Below, one piece after another: positions 8,762 to 16,925 of a stretch of 64,000 nucleotides of DNA. Both the position numbers and the translations under genes were made by a program. Source of the stretch: Kaistia soli DSM 19436. GTDB lineage: Bacteria > Pseudomonadota > Alphaproteobacteria > Rhizobiales > Kaistiaceae. The stretch spans positions 434,001 to 498,000 of the forward strand of contig NZ_FQUP01000003.1 of NCBI RefSeq assembly GCF_900129325.1, written 5' to 3'. A model generated the notes under the pieces. It did not search any database. It worked only from the letters and a program-made list of their open reading frames with translations, and was not told the origin of the DNA. Within the stretch, counting starts at the first letter, position 1. The number at the start of each line of letters is the position of its first letter.

Positions 8762-10195
8762 TCAAGGCGTGATGATGCCGGTCACGAGGCCGGCAGCGCC
8801 CGCGATGGCGGCGAGCGCGGTTATGATGAAGACGATGAGTTCGGCCGAGGAGAAGAGCCGCGCGTTCTGTTCCCGCCGCGCCCAGACATAGAGCACGGTG
8901 CCCGGCACATAGAGGACCGCGACCAGCAGGACATACTTGAGGCCAGCGGCCAGGAACATGATGATCGTGTAAGCGACGGCGATCGATGCGAAGATCTGAT
9001 CGCGGCTGCGCTCCTGCGGCGTCGTCGCATACCCTTCGCCGCGCCGCGCGATCAGGACGCCATAGCCGGCGACCAGCAGGTAGGGCAGCAGCGACGTCAC
9101 GCTCGTCATGTCGAGCATGAAATTGAACGCGTCGCGCGACCAGTAGGTCGAGATAACAAACAGCGACACGACGATATTGGTCAGCCAAAGCGCGTTGGCC
9201 GGCACTCTGTTGCCGTTCTGCGCGGCGAAGAGGCGGGGCATATCCTGCGATTTCGCCGCGGCGAACAGCACCTCCGCGCAGATCAGCGACCAGGCGAGAT
9301 AGGCGCCGAGGACGGAAATGAGCACGCCGATGGAAATGAACACCGCCCCCCAATGGCCGACGACGACTTCCAGCACGCCCGCGAGAGAGGGCTGCTGGAC
9401 GCCGGCAATGGTGCCGCGCGGCATGGCCGCGTAGGGCAGCAGCGTGACAGCCACCATCAGCCCCATGACGCCGACGAAACCGAGAATGGTGGCCGAGCCG
9501 ACATCGGCACGCGTCTTGGCAAAGCGCGAATAGACGCTCGCGCCCTCGATGCCGAGGAAGACGAACACCGTGATCAGCATGGTGTCGCGCACCTGCTGGA
9601 ACAGCGACTTCTCCACCATGCCGACGCCGCCGAAGAAATTCTCGGAGAACTGGCTGTAGTTGAAGGCAAAGACGAAGATGATGATCGCCACAATGATCGG
9701 GACGATCTTGGCAACGGTCACGACTGTGTTGATGAAGGCCGCCTGCTCGACCCCGCGCAGGATCATGAAATGAAAGGCCCAGATGCCGATCAGCGAGACG
9801 ATGATCGCGGTCGGGCTGCTGCCATCGGCGAAGATCTCGGGAAAGAAACGGCCGAGAGTCGAGCCGATCAACACCCAGTAGAAGACATTGCCGAGGCAGC
9901 TGCCGAGCCAGTATCCGAAGGCCGAGAGAAAGCCCATATAGTCGCCGAAACCGGCCTTGGCATAAGCGAACACGCCAGAATCGATTTCAGGCTTCTTCTC
10001 GGCAAGCGCTTGGAAGACCCGGGCCAGCATGTACATGCCGGTGCCAGCGATCATCCAGGCTATGATGGCCCCGAACGGTCCCGTCGCCGCGCCGAAGCGA
10101 CCCGGCAGGTTGAAGATGCCCGCCCCGACCATCGAGCCGACGACCATGGCGGTCAGCATGGGAAGCGACATCTTCCCCGTCGTCCTGGAAGCCAT
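8762..10195 (-). CDS. arcD: Arginine/ornithine antiporter-type amino-acid permease (APC family)
   Basis: This 477-residue polytopic transporter has the APC-superfamily N-terminal signature [17 protein letters not shown] in the first helix and about 12 membrane segments. Pairing with arcA identifies it as the ArcD-type antiporter that imports arginine in exchange for ornithine or citrulline. ATG 10195 (MASRTTGK) has a purine-rich GAGGGCGGGAA just upstream and is preferred over the in-frame GTG at 10219. It is the first gene of the arcDA operon; its promoter should lie in 10196-10415, where I see no convincing FNR-type palindrome. Confidence 0.9.
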   Translation of the reverse strand: MASRTTGKMSLPMLTAMVVGSMVGAGIFNLPGRFGAATGPFGAIIAWMIAGTGMYMLARVFQALAEKKPEIDSGVFAYAKAGFGDYMGFLSAFGYWLGSCLGNVFYWVLIGSTLGRFFPEIFADGSSPTAIIVSLIGIWAFHFMILRGVEQAAFINTVVTVAKIVPIIVAIIIFVFAFNYSQFSENFFGGVGMVEKSLFQQVRDTMLITVFVFLGIEGASVYSRFAKTRADVGSATILGFVGVMGLMVAVTLLPYAAMPRGTIAGVQQPSLAGVLEVVVGHWGAVFISIGVLISVLGAYLAWSLICAEVLFAAAKSQDMPRLFAAQNGNRVPANALWLTNIVVSLFVISTYWSRDAFNFMLDMTSVTSLLPYLLVAGYGVLIARRGEGYATTPQERSRDQIFASIAVAYTIIMFLAAGLKYVLLVAVLYVPGTVLYVWARREQNARLFSSAELIVFIITALAAIAGAAGLVTGIITP

Positions 10196-10415
10196 TTCCC
10201 GCCCTCGATCTGGTTGCACCCGGCGCGCTGTGCATCGCGGCTTGACGCATCATGCGCCTCGTCCAGTTCGGCGACATGAGCTGGGCGTTCCATTCCTGTG
10301 CAATGTGTCCAAAAAATAGGCGACTTCGGCCACTGGCGCCGCACGACATCGGCTTGACGGGCGCACCAGATGCCCGGAGGCTGCCGCCTCCAAATGCCTC
10401 TCCAAGGACCGCCCC

Positions 10416-11249
10416 ATGCAGCCTTCGCGTGATATCGCCCGCCTCATCGACATCATGGCGGCATTGCGCGCGCCGGTCGGCGGCTGCCCCTGGGACGTCG
10501 AGCAAACCTTTGAGACGATCGCGCCCTACACGATCGAGGAGGCCTATGAGGTCGCCGATGCGATCGAACGCGGCGATCGTGGTGATCTCCAGGAAGAGCT
10601 TGGCGACCTGTTACTGCAGGTGGTCTATCACGCGCGCCTGGCCGAGGAGGAAGGGGCGTTCGCGTTTGGCGATGTGATCGAGAGCATCACAGCCAAGATG
10701 ATCCGGCGTCACCCGCATGTGTTCGGGAGTGAGGAGGCACGCAGCGCCGGGTCGGCGAAGGGGTTCTGGAACGAGATCAAGGCGGAGGAAAAGCGGCTCC
10801 GCGCCGAGCGACGGGCGGCTGCCGGCCTGCCGGCCGAATCAACGCCCGGCTTGCTGGAACAGGTCCCCACCGGATTGCCACCGCTGGCGCGCGCCGTGGC
10901 CTTGCAGAAGAAGGCATCGACGGTCGGGTTCGATTGGAACGATCCGCATGCCGTGATCGCGAAGATGCGGGAGGAGATCGAGGAGGTCGAGGAAGAGCTT
11001 GCGGCCGCCGAGCAGGCCCCCGCGCGGCTAAAGGACGAAGTCGGCGACCTGCTCTTTGCCGTCGTGAACCTCGCCCGTCATCTCGATATCGACCCCGATG
11101 CGGCGCTGCGCGGCACGAACGAGAAGTTCCGCCATCGTTTCGGCCATGTGGAGCGGCGCCTTGGAGAAATTGGGCGTAGTCCAGCCGAGGCAAGCCTCGA
11201 CGAGATGGAAACGCTCTGGATCGACGCCAAGACGGCTGGCAGGGAATAA
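10416..11249 (+). CDS. mazG: Nucleoside triphosphate pyrophosphohydrolase MazG
   Basis: This 277-residue house-cleaning enzyme hydrolyses (d)NTPs to NMP plus pyrophosphate. It has the classic duplicated MazG fold. The N-terminal copy has CPWDVEQTFETIAPY and the EELGDLLLQVVYHA metal-binding block. The C-terminal copy has EEIEEVEEE followed by KDEVGDLLFAVVNLARH. The E-x-x-E-x-x-D pattern is intact in both copies. It is a single-gene unit, followed 5 bases later by a tRNA gene on the opposite strand. Confidence 0.95.
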   Translation: MQPSRDIARLIDIMAALRAPVGGCPWDVEQTFETIAPYTIEEAYEVADAIERGDRGDLQEELGDLLLQVVYHARLAEEEGAFAFGDVIESITAKMIRRHPHVFGSEEARSAGSAKGFWNEIKAEEKRLRAERRAAAGLPAESTPGLLEQVPTGLPPLARAVALQKKASTVGFDWNDPHAVIAKMREEIEEVEEELAAAEQAPARLKDEVGDLLFAVVNLARHLDIDPDAALRGTNEKFRHRFGHVERRLGEIGRSPAEASLDEMETLWIDAKTAGRE

Positions 11250-11254
11250 GGAAA

Positions 11255-11329
11255 TGGTGGGCGGTACTGGGATTGAACCAGTGACCCTTCGCGTGTGAAG
11301 CGAATGCTCTCCCGCTGAGCTAACCGCCC
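11255..11329 (-). tRNA. tRNA-Val (anticodon CAC), with encoded CCA
   Basis: Read on the minus strand, the sequence folds into a cloverleaf. The acceptor stem GGGCGGT pairs with ACCGCCC, the D arm contains GCTCAGC..GAGAGC, and the anticodon stem TTCGC/GCGAA encloses loop TTCACAC with anticodon CAC (Val, codon GTG). The T arm contains GGTTCAATCC. The 3' CCA is encoded, giving 75 nt. Confidence 0.95.
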
Positions 11330-11359
11330 GTTCGCCGGGCGCGCCGACGAAGATGGCGG

Positions 11360-11389
11360 CATATAGAGACATGGCCGGCGCCGCGTCAA
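11360..11389 (-). promoter_or_regulatory. Candidate sigma-70 promoter of tRNA-Val
   Basis: On the minus strand TTGACG (11389-11384) and TATATG (11365-11360) are separated by 18 bases. The predicted start falls about 23 bases before the mature tRNA 5' end. This matches the alphaproteobacterial housekeeping pattern, but it is a sequence prediction only. Confidence 0.5.
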
Positions 11390-11453
11390 GCGGGCGATCG
11401 GGGGGTTCTCGACCCGCCTTGCAAAAGCCTGCATCGGCGCTCACCAGACCATA

Positions 11454-11481
11454 TTGTATCCGCCGTGAGGCGCGCTATAGA
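11454..11481 (+). promoter_or_regulatory. Candidate promoter of the ThuA/oxidoreductase operon
   Basis: TTGTAT (11454-11459) and TATAGA (11476-11481) are 16 bases apart, giving a predicted transcription start near 11488. The 18-base palindrome at 11495 lies immediately downstream of that start, so the two signals support each other. Confidence 0.45.
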
Positions 11482-11494
11482 TAACCCGCTACTC

Positions 11495-11512
11495 ATCCAA
11501 AGCGCTTTGGAT
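11495..11512. promoter_or_regulatory. LacI/GalR-type operator palindrome
   Basis: ATCCAAAGCGCTTTGGAT is a perfect 18-base palindrome with the central AAGCGCTT typical of LacI-family operators. It lies 7-24 bases downstream of the predicted start and 103 bases upstream of the ThuA-family gene. This is a standard position for repression of a sugar-catabolic operon. No LacI-family gene lies in the window, so the regulator must be encoded elsewhere. Confidence 0.75.
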
Positions 11513-11614
11513 TGGCCACGCGGAGCTTCCGCGCCCGTCCCGAGTCGTGCTCGAAACGCGCCCGTGCCGCGGGCTGGAAGTGTCACCGAGGAACCCTCAA
11601 GGGAGAATGAGATC

Positions 11615-12403
11615 ATGACGATCCGCGTCGTCGTCTGGGGCGAGAACGTTCACGAGCAGGAAAACGAGACAGTCCGGAAAATCTATCCGGAGGGCATGCA
11701 CACCACGATCGCGAAGGGACTCGGCGAAGATCCGATGATCGAAGCGTCGACCGCGACGCTGCAGGAAGCAGAGCACGGCCTTTCGGTCGAGCGCCTTGCC
11801 AAGACCGACGTGCTGATCTGGTGGGGCCATAAGGCGCATGGCCAGGTCTCCGACGAGATCGTCGAGCGCGTCGCCAATCGCGTCTGGGAAGGCATGGGTC
11901 TCATCGTCCTGCATTCCGGCCACTTCTCGAAGATCTTCAAGCGGCTGATGGGTACGCCCTGCTCGCTGAAGTGGCGCGAGGCCGGCGAGAAGGAGCGCGT
12001 CTGGGTCATCAATCGCAATCATCAGATCGCGCAGGGTCTCTCGGACTATTTCGAGATCGAGCAGACCGAGATGTATGGCGAGCCCTTCACGGTTCCGGAG
12101 CCCATGGAGACGGTCTTCGTTACTTGGTATGAAGGCGGCGAAGTGTTCCGCTCCGGCCTCACCTATCAGCGCGGCGGCGGCAAGATCTTCTATTTCTCGC
12201 CCGGCCACGAAACCTATCCGATCTACTACAACACCGACGTCAAGCAGGTGCTGAAGAACGCGGTCAAGTGGGCCAACAACCCCGCTCCCGCCTGGGCCGG
12301 CATTACCAATGCCCCCAACACGCCCGCCGACAAGGCGCCCAATGGTCCGCTGACGATCAAGGGCGAAACGCTGCACAAGGCTGGCGAGGCCGGCTTCCGC
12401 TAA
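11615..12403 (+). CDS. ThuA domain-containing protein (trehalose-utilization type)
   Basis: This 262-residue cytoplasmic protein belongs to the ThuA-like glutamine-amidotransferase-fold family. Typical elements are WGENVHEQ near the N-terminus, [19 protein letters not shown] and [10 protein letters not shown]. In rhizobia ThuA acts with ThuB in converting disaccharides such as trehalose through 3-keto intermediates, and here a Gfo/Idh/MocA dehydrogenase follows after 39 bases. ATG 11615 has GGGAGA 8 bases upstream; the open frame before it contains the operator and is not coding. No sugar ABC transporter is adjacent, unlike the classical thu operon, so the sugar is uncertain. Confidence 0.88.
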   Translation: MTIRVVVWGENVHEQENETVRKIYPEGMHTTIAKGLGEDPMIEASTATLQEAEHGLSVERLAKTDVLIWWGHKAHGQVSDEIVERVANRVWEGMGLIVLHSGHFSKIFKRLMGTPCSLKWREAGEKERVWVINRNHQIAQGLSDYFEIEQTEMYGEPFTVPEPMETVFVTWYEGGEVFRSGLTYQRGGGKIFYFSPGHETYPIYYNTDVKQVLKNAVKWANNPAPAWAGITNAPNTPADKAPNGPLTIKGETLHKAGEAGFR

Positions 12404-12442
12404 AGGAAGCTGGATCGCGCTCAGGAGCACACATCTACCATC

Positions 12443-13507
12443 ATGGCTAAGATCCTTATCCTCGGCACCGGCAGCATGGCCGTCAGCCACGCGACCGCAT
12501 TCGCAGCCGCGCCCAATACTGAACTCGTCGCCGCGGTCGAAACCGACCCGGCACGCCGCGAGGCATTCGGCAAGCAGTTCGGCATAACCGAACTGTTCGC
12601 CGATCTCGAATCAGCGATCGCGTGGGGCGGCTTTGACGCCGTTGCCAATGTGACGCCCGATGCGGTGCACTATCCGACAACCATGCGCCTGCTTGCCGCT
12701 GGCAAGCATGTGTTCTGCGAGAAGCCTCTCGCGACCAGCTACCCCCTCGCCCTCGAAATGGCCGAAACGGCCGAGGCCAAGGGCGTCATCAACATGGTCA
12801 ACTTCACCTACCGCAACTCGCCTGCCCTTCAGAAGGCACGCGAGCTGGTGATGGCCGGTGCGATCGGCGACATCCGCTACTTCGAGGCGTCCTATCTGCA
12901 GAGCTGGCTCGTCAGCAAGGCATGGGGCGACTGGCGCACGGAATCGCGCTGGCTCTGGCGCCTGTCGGCCCAGCACGGCTCGAAGGGTGTTCTCGGCGAT
13001 GTCGGCGTGCACATCGTCGATTTCGCCAGCTTCGCGGCGAACAGCGAGGTTGCCAATATCGACAGCCGCCTGAAGACCTTCCATAAGGCCGAAGGCGACA
13101 AGATCGGCGACTATCCGCTCGACGTGAACGACTCAGCCGTGATGACTGCCGAATTCGCCAATGGCGCGCTCGGCACGATCTCGGCGACCCGCTTCGCGAC
13201 TGGCCATGCCAACGACCTGACGCTCCGCCTTTTTGGCACCGCTGGCGGCCTCGACGTCAGGACCGACGGCAAGGTCTCCTCGCTGAAGATCTGCGAAGGT
13301 CCGGACATCGATTCGTCGAGCTGGAAGGACGTCGAGTGCCCACCGGTGCCGACCACCTATGCCCGCTTCGCCAAGGCCTGCAACACCGGCGTCAATGACG
13401 AGCCGACCTTTCGCCGTGCGGCGGAAGTGCAGCGCATTCTCGACCTCTGCTTCGCCCAGGAGGCCGCTCGCGCCCTCCATGCAGCGGCACCGGTTGTGAC
13501 CGACTAA
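12443..13507 (+). CDS. Gfo/Idh/MocA family sugar oxidoreductase (ThuB-like)
   Basis: This 354-residue NAD(P)-dependent dehydrogenase has the Rossmann start LGTGSMAVSHA and the family CEKPLA motif (Glu-Lys-Pro), with the substrate-binding alpha/beta domain following from about residue 125. Members oxidise sugars or inositols, often at C3. It is the second gene of the ThuA operon and probably acts on the same sugar. A GC-rich hairpin 9 bases after the stop may end the transcript. Confidence 0.9.
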   Translation: MAKILILGTGSMAVSHATAFAAAPNTELVAAVETDPARREAFGKQFGITELFADLESAIAWGGFDAVANVTPDAVHYPTTMRLLAAGKHVFCEKPLATSYPLALEMAETAEAKGVINMVNFTYRNSPALQKARELVMAGAIGDIRYFEASYLQSWLVSKAWGDWRTESRWLWRLSAQHGSKGVLGDVGVHIVDFASFAANSEVANIDSRLKTFHKAEGDKIGDYPLDVNDSAVMTAEFANGALGTISATRFATGHANDLTLRLFGTAGGLDVRTDGKVSSLKICEGPDIDSSSWKDVECPPVPTTYARFAKACNTGVNDEPTFRRAAEVQRILDLCFAQEAARALHAAAPVVTD

Positions 13508-13516
13508 CGTTTTTGC

Positions 13517-13536
13517 GGCCCGGCTCCGGCCGGGCC
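13517..13536 (+). terminator. Candidate terminator hairpin after the ThuA operon
   Basis: GGCCCGGC and GCCGGGCC form an 8-bp perfect stem around a TCCG loop. There is no long T run after it (GTCTTC follows), so it may be a weak or Rho-assisted terminator. Confidence 0.5.
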
Positions 13537-13921
13537 GTCTTCATCAACTGCCTCTTTGCTCTGTGTCTTTTTGGGCACAGAAAACCATATCCGAAGCTTC
13601 GACGTGGCACTTCGCCGCGGCGACGGCTTGGCATGCCCGGCGTCTTGCGATACACATTCTCCTCCTGACACGTCCAACGAGGGAGGACTGCATGGCATCG
13701 ATGCATATAGCTGCCGCACCTGCCTTCCATGTCCGGGAACCAGCCGGACTCTAGTTCGGACGACAGGCGCATCCGGCCCCGGCTCTCAGCCGCGCACGGT
13801 CTCCGCCCTCCTCCCAGTTTCCTCTTTTCCGCCGTGTGACGGTGCGTTGCTGCAACGCCGCGTCCGCCGATCATTGTCTTCTTTGAGGCCGGAACCGCGC
13901 TCAGCGGCCGGGTTCGTCATC
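13537..13921. other. 385-base gap before the ABC exporter gene
   Basis: No convincing protein gene fills this gap. The exporter's frame stays open through it, but the translation is Cys/Ser/Pro-rich and unlike a transporter. It holds one 20-codon reading frame with a strong Shine-Dalgarno site (13692-13754), a small GCGTTG/CAACGC hairpin (13844-13858) and pyrimidine-rich CCTCCTCCC (13807-13815). The last could pair with the GGGAGG of the small frame. The stretch looks like a long 5' leader. Confidence 0.4.
13692..13754 (+). CDS. Possible 20-residue leader peptide upstream of the ABC exporter
   Basis: An ATG with GGAGG spaced 5 bases upstream opens a 20-codon frame beginning MASMHIAAAPAFHV and ending at TAG 13752-13754. 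The ribosome site is much better than that of the exporter gene 168 bases downstream. The peptide has no obvious run of regulatory codons. It could be a leader peptide that couples translation to expression of the transporter, or chance. Conservation would decide. Confidence 0.3.
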   Translation: MASMHIAAAPAFHVREPAGL

Positions 13922-15748
13922 ATGATTCGTATCAATGCTTTGCGGCCGCGCAGCCGCTGGCTTTCCGGTCCGTTCGCGAAAGTCTTCGCCTTCACCTTCG
14001 CACATTGGCGCAAAGAGAAGCGCATCGCTGCCTTTGTCGCTGGGGCCATGCTGATTGAGACGCTGGCTCACGTTCTGCTGCCCCTTTTCGCGGGACGCAT
14101 CGTCGATGCACTCGCTTCGAGCGGCACGGAGCGGGAGGCCGCGCTTGCGGTCGCGGTGCGGGCGTTCCTGACCGTCATGGCGCTCAGCATCGGCATGGTA
14201 GTGGCGCGGCATCTCGCTTTCATGGGCATTATCCGCCTGACGCTCAACATCATGTCGACCGTCGCCGAAAACGCCTTCTTCCGCGTCCAGCGCTTCTCGA
14301 CGAACTGGCAAGCCAATAGCTTCGCCGGCTCGACGGTGCGGAAGATCTCGCGCGGCATGTGGGCGCTCGACCAGCTCAACGATACGTTGATCCTGGCTCT
14401 GCTTCCGTCGGTCGTCGTGCTGGTCGGCACTACGATCCTGATGGGCGCCTATTGGCCGATGATGGGCGTGATCGTCGCGATCGGCTCCGTGGTCTACATC
14501 ACTGTGACCGTATCGCTCTCGCTGTTCTACGTCGCGCCCGCGGCGAGCCTCGCCAATGCCTGGGACACCAAGCTTGGCGGCGCTCTCGCCGATGCGGTCA
14601 GCTGTAACTCCGTCGTCAAGGCGTTCGGCGCCGAGGCACGCGAGGATGCGCGGCTGGCCGGGATCGTTGGCAAATGGCGCATCCGCACGGCGCGAACCTG
14701 GGTCCGCGGCACGAACAATGGCACCTCGCAGAACGCCATGGTGGTGATCCTGCGTGGCGCCGTGATCGGCCTGGTCCTCTGGCTCTGGTGGCAAGGTCAG
14801 GCAAGCCCTGGCGACGTCACCTTCGTTCTGACCTCGTTCTTTGTACTCGAAGGCTATCTGCTCGATGTCGGCATGCATGTCCGCAACCTGCAGCGCTCGG
14901 TCAACGACATGGAAGAACTGGTGGGTCTCGAGGATCAGCCGCTCGGTATCGAGGATCAACCAGATGCGCAGCCGATGCGCATCGGTGCCGGTGAAATCCG
15001 CTTCGACGACGTGACGTTCCACTATGCTGGGCACGACACGCCGCTCTATGAGGATTTCAGCGTAACCATCGCTGCAGGCGAGAAGATTGGCCTCGTCGGG
15101 CACTCGGGATCTGGCAAGACGACCTTCGTCAAGCTGATCCAGCGGCTCTATGACGTGAACCGCGGCCGCATCCTGATCGACGGGCAGGACATCGCCCATG
15201 TCACGCAGTCATCGCTGCGCGGCGAGATCGCGATCGTCCAACAGGAGCCGATCCTGTTTCACCGCTCGCTGGCGGAGAACATTGCCTATGCCCGGCCCGG
15301 TGCGTCGATGGAGGAGATCATGGAGGCGGCGCGGCTCGCCAATGCGCATGACTTCATCGCTCGAATGGCGAAAGGCTACCAGACACTGGTCGGCGAGCGC
15401 GGCGTCAAGCTCTCTGGCGGCGAGCGCCAGCGCGTCGCTCTGGCGCGCGCATTCCTGGCCAACGCGCCGGTTCTGATCCTGGACGAAGCAACGTCAAGCC
15501 TCGATTCAGAATCGGAAGCGCTGATCCAGGAGGCGATGGAGCGGTTGATGGAGGGACGCACGGCGATCGTCATCGCCCACCGTCTCTCCACCGTTAGGTC
15601 GATGGACCGGTTGCTGGTGTTCGAACGCGGTCAAATCGCAGAGGAAGGCACGCATGACGTGCTGGTCCGACGCGAGAACGGCATCTATCGCCGGCTGTTC
15701 GAGCGCCAGGCGATGGAACTCGCCAAGGGCCTCGACTTCGCTGCGTGA
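13922..15748 (+). CDS. ABC transporter, fused permease and ATP-binding protein (exporter type)
   Basis: This 608-residue half-transporter carries an N-terminal six-helix ABC-exporter membrane domain (about residues 35-330) and a C-terminal ATPase. The ATPase has Walker A GHSGSGKTT, Q-loop QQEPILF, signature LSGGERQR, Walker B VLILDEATSSLD and H-loop IAHRLSTV. ATG 13922 (MIRINALRPRSRW) is preferred because translation upstream is not protein-like. The fused layout is that of MsbA/ABCB-like exporters acting as homodimers in the inner membrane; substrate is unknown. A strong terminator follows 22 bases after the stop. Confidence 0.92.
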   Translation: MIRINALRPRSRWLSGPFAKVFAFTFAHWRKEKRIAAFVAGAMLIETLAHVLLPLFAGRIVDALASSGTEREAALAVAVRAFLTVMALSIGMVVARHLAFMGIIRLTLNIMSTVAENAFFRVQRFSTNWQANSFAGSTVRKISRGMWALDQLNDTLILALLPSVVVLVGTTILMGAYWPMMGVIVAIGSVVYITVTVSLSLFYVAPAASLANAWDTKLGGALADAVSCNSVVKAFGAEAREDARLAGIVGKWRIRTARTWVRGTNNGTSQNAMVVILRGAVIGLVLWLWWQGQASPGDVTFVLTSFFVLEGYLLDVGMHVRNLQRSVNDMEELVGLEDQPLGIEDQPDAQPMRIGAGEIRFDDVTFHYAGHDTPLYEDFSVTIAAGEKIGLVGHSGSGKTTFVKLIQRLYDVNRGRILIDGQDIAHVTQSSLRGEIAIVQQEPILFHRSLAENIAYARPGASMEEIMEAARLANAHDFIARMAKGYQTLVGERGVKLSGGERQRVALARAFLANAPVLILDEATSSLDSESEALIQEAMERLMEGRTAIVIAHRLSTVRSMDRLLVFERGQIAEEGTHDVLVRRENGIYRRLFERQAMELAKGLDFAA

Positions 15749-15770
15749 GCGAAAGATATGGAACGGAGAG

Positions 15771-15796
15771 CGGGCGGCCCTCGGGTCGCCCGTTTT
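15771..15796 (+). terminator. Rho-independent terminator of the ABC exporter gene
   Basis: CGGGCGGCC (15771-15779) pairs with GGTCGCCCG (15784-15792, one G-U) around a 4-base loop and is followed by TTTT. It lies between two convergent genes. Confidence 0.8.
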
Positions 15797-15804
15797 CATG
15801 AAAG

Positions 15805-16065
15805 TCAGTTGATGTAGCGGACCTTGCCGCCCGAACTGACCATGCAGTTCACCTCGACATCCTTGACCACGAGGTTGACCTGCGCGCCAGACTTGCCGGC
15901 CTTCACCTTGCGAACCTGGACATTGCCCTTCAGTTCGTTGTGCTGGGTGGCAGCCGCATTGATGCAGACCTGTCGCGCCTTGCTGGCGCTCACGGCGCCT
16001 GCGGGAGCGATGGATACCGCCATAAGAGCGGCGACGGTTGAAGCGACGATCGCAACTGTCTTCAT
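15805..16065 (-). CDS. Small secreted protein, unknown function
   Basis: This 86-residue protein has a clear Sec signal peptide (MKTVAIVASTVAALMAVSIA, cleavage probably after APAGAVSA or nearby) and a short mature domain with two cysteines that could form a disulfide. ATG 16065 is chosen over in-frame ATGs further out (16092, 16074) because it gives a compact signal peptide with AGGA 8 bases upstream. I do not recognise the mature domain. It stands alone, convergent with the ABC exporter. Confidence 0.7.
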   Translation of the reverse strand: MKTVAIVASTVAALMAVSIAPAGAVSASKARQVCINAAATQHNELKGNVQVRKVKAGKSGAQVNLVVKDVEVNCMVSSGGKVRYIN

Positions 16066-16143
16066 GATGGGCATCCTGTGCAGACGAGGCATCCTCTGGC
16101 CTCTACCTTTAATGCGGAGGTCCAGCCGAACGTTCCGTCCCGC

Positions 16144-16830
16144 TCAGGTTGCAGCGCGGGCCGCAAAGAATCCCGTCAGGCCCGCTTTAGCGCGCGCCAG
16201 ATGACGGCCGAGAACAGCAACTGCTTCGGTCTCGTCGCCAGAGCGGCAAGCGGCCACAAGAGCGCGGTGCTCCGCCTGCCCCATATCGCCATCGGTGGCG
16301 AGGTGGAATCGGAGATAGCGATCGGCGGCGACGAGATGCTGCTCGGTCAGGGCGAGCAGGCGTGGCAGTCCGGCGGCCGCGTACAGCGTCATGTGAAAGC
16401 GGCGATTGAGTTCCCCCATACGGGCAGGGTCGGTCTCGCCGTCGATCTCGGCGATGACCTCGTCGGCAAGCGCAAAATCGTCGGCCCCGAGATGCGGCAG
16501 CGACAGGCGCAATGCCTGTGGCTCCAGAGCGCTTCGAATCGCGAAGTTGTCGTCCGCATCGGCCAGCGTGATCTCGACGACGATCGCGCCGCGATGGGGC
16601 TCGAAATCGACGAGCCCCTGCGCTTCGAGCTGGCGCAGCGCCTCGCGGATCGGCATGCGGCTCATCTCGAAGCGGGTTGCAAGTTCCTCCTGCCTCAGCG
16701 GCGTGCCAGGCAAAAGCGCGCCGGAGAGGATCGCCTGCTTGAGCGTTGCCTCGACATATTCCGTCGCGGTGCGATAGCGACGCCCGCCCGACTGGATAAT
16801 GCCTTCCAGCGAAGTCACTGCCCCTCCCAT
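16144..16830 (-). CDS. GntR family (FadR subfamily, FCD domain) transcriptional regulator
   Basis: This 228-residue regulator has an N-terminal winged helix-turn-helix (about residues 20-85, with PLRQEELATRFEMSRMPIRE and LEAQGLV) and a C-terminal all-helical FCD effector domain. Histidines typical of its metal site are present in NRRFHMTLY, AEHRALVAAC and LGRHLARA. It is divergent from benE with 95 bases between the starts, and a perfect palindrome lies in that gap. It therefore very likely represses benE and its own gene in response to a small organic acid. Confidence 0.92.
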   Translation of the reverse strand: MGGAVTSLEGIIQSGGRRYRTATEYVEATLKQAILSGALLPGTPLRQEELATRFEMSRMPIREALRQLEAQGLVDFEPHRGAIVVEITLADADDNFAIRSALEPQALRLSLPHLGADDFALADEVIAEIDGETDPARMGELNRRFHMTLYAAAGLPRLLALTEQHLVAADRYLRFHLATDGDMGQAEHRALVAACRSGDETEAVAVLGRHLARAKAGLTGFFAARAAT

Positions 16831-16862
16831 CCTCCAGACCGCCTAGAAAAGCCAACGGCGCC

Positions 16863-16891
16863 TTGCCTGTCGATTGGATCCAATCTAACAA
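16863..16891 (+). promoter_or_regulatory. benE promoter with GntR-type operator in the spacer
   Basis: TTGCCT (16863-16868) and TAACAA (16886-16891) are 17 bases apart. The spacer contains the perfect 14-base palindrome GATTGGATCCAATC (16872-16885). The ATTGGATCCAAT core matches the TTGGATCCAA-like sites of FadR-subfamily GntR proteins. A repressor bound here would cover the promoter directly. Confidence 0.65.
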
Positions 16892-16925
16892 TCATCGCTG
16901 ACAAACTCAATTCTCAAGTGTTCCC

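Noticed and set aside
10196-10415. FNR/ANR-type site upstream of arcDA
   Set aside because: No TTGAT-N4-ATCAA-like palindrome is visible, so anaerobic control is not supported by sequence here.
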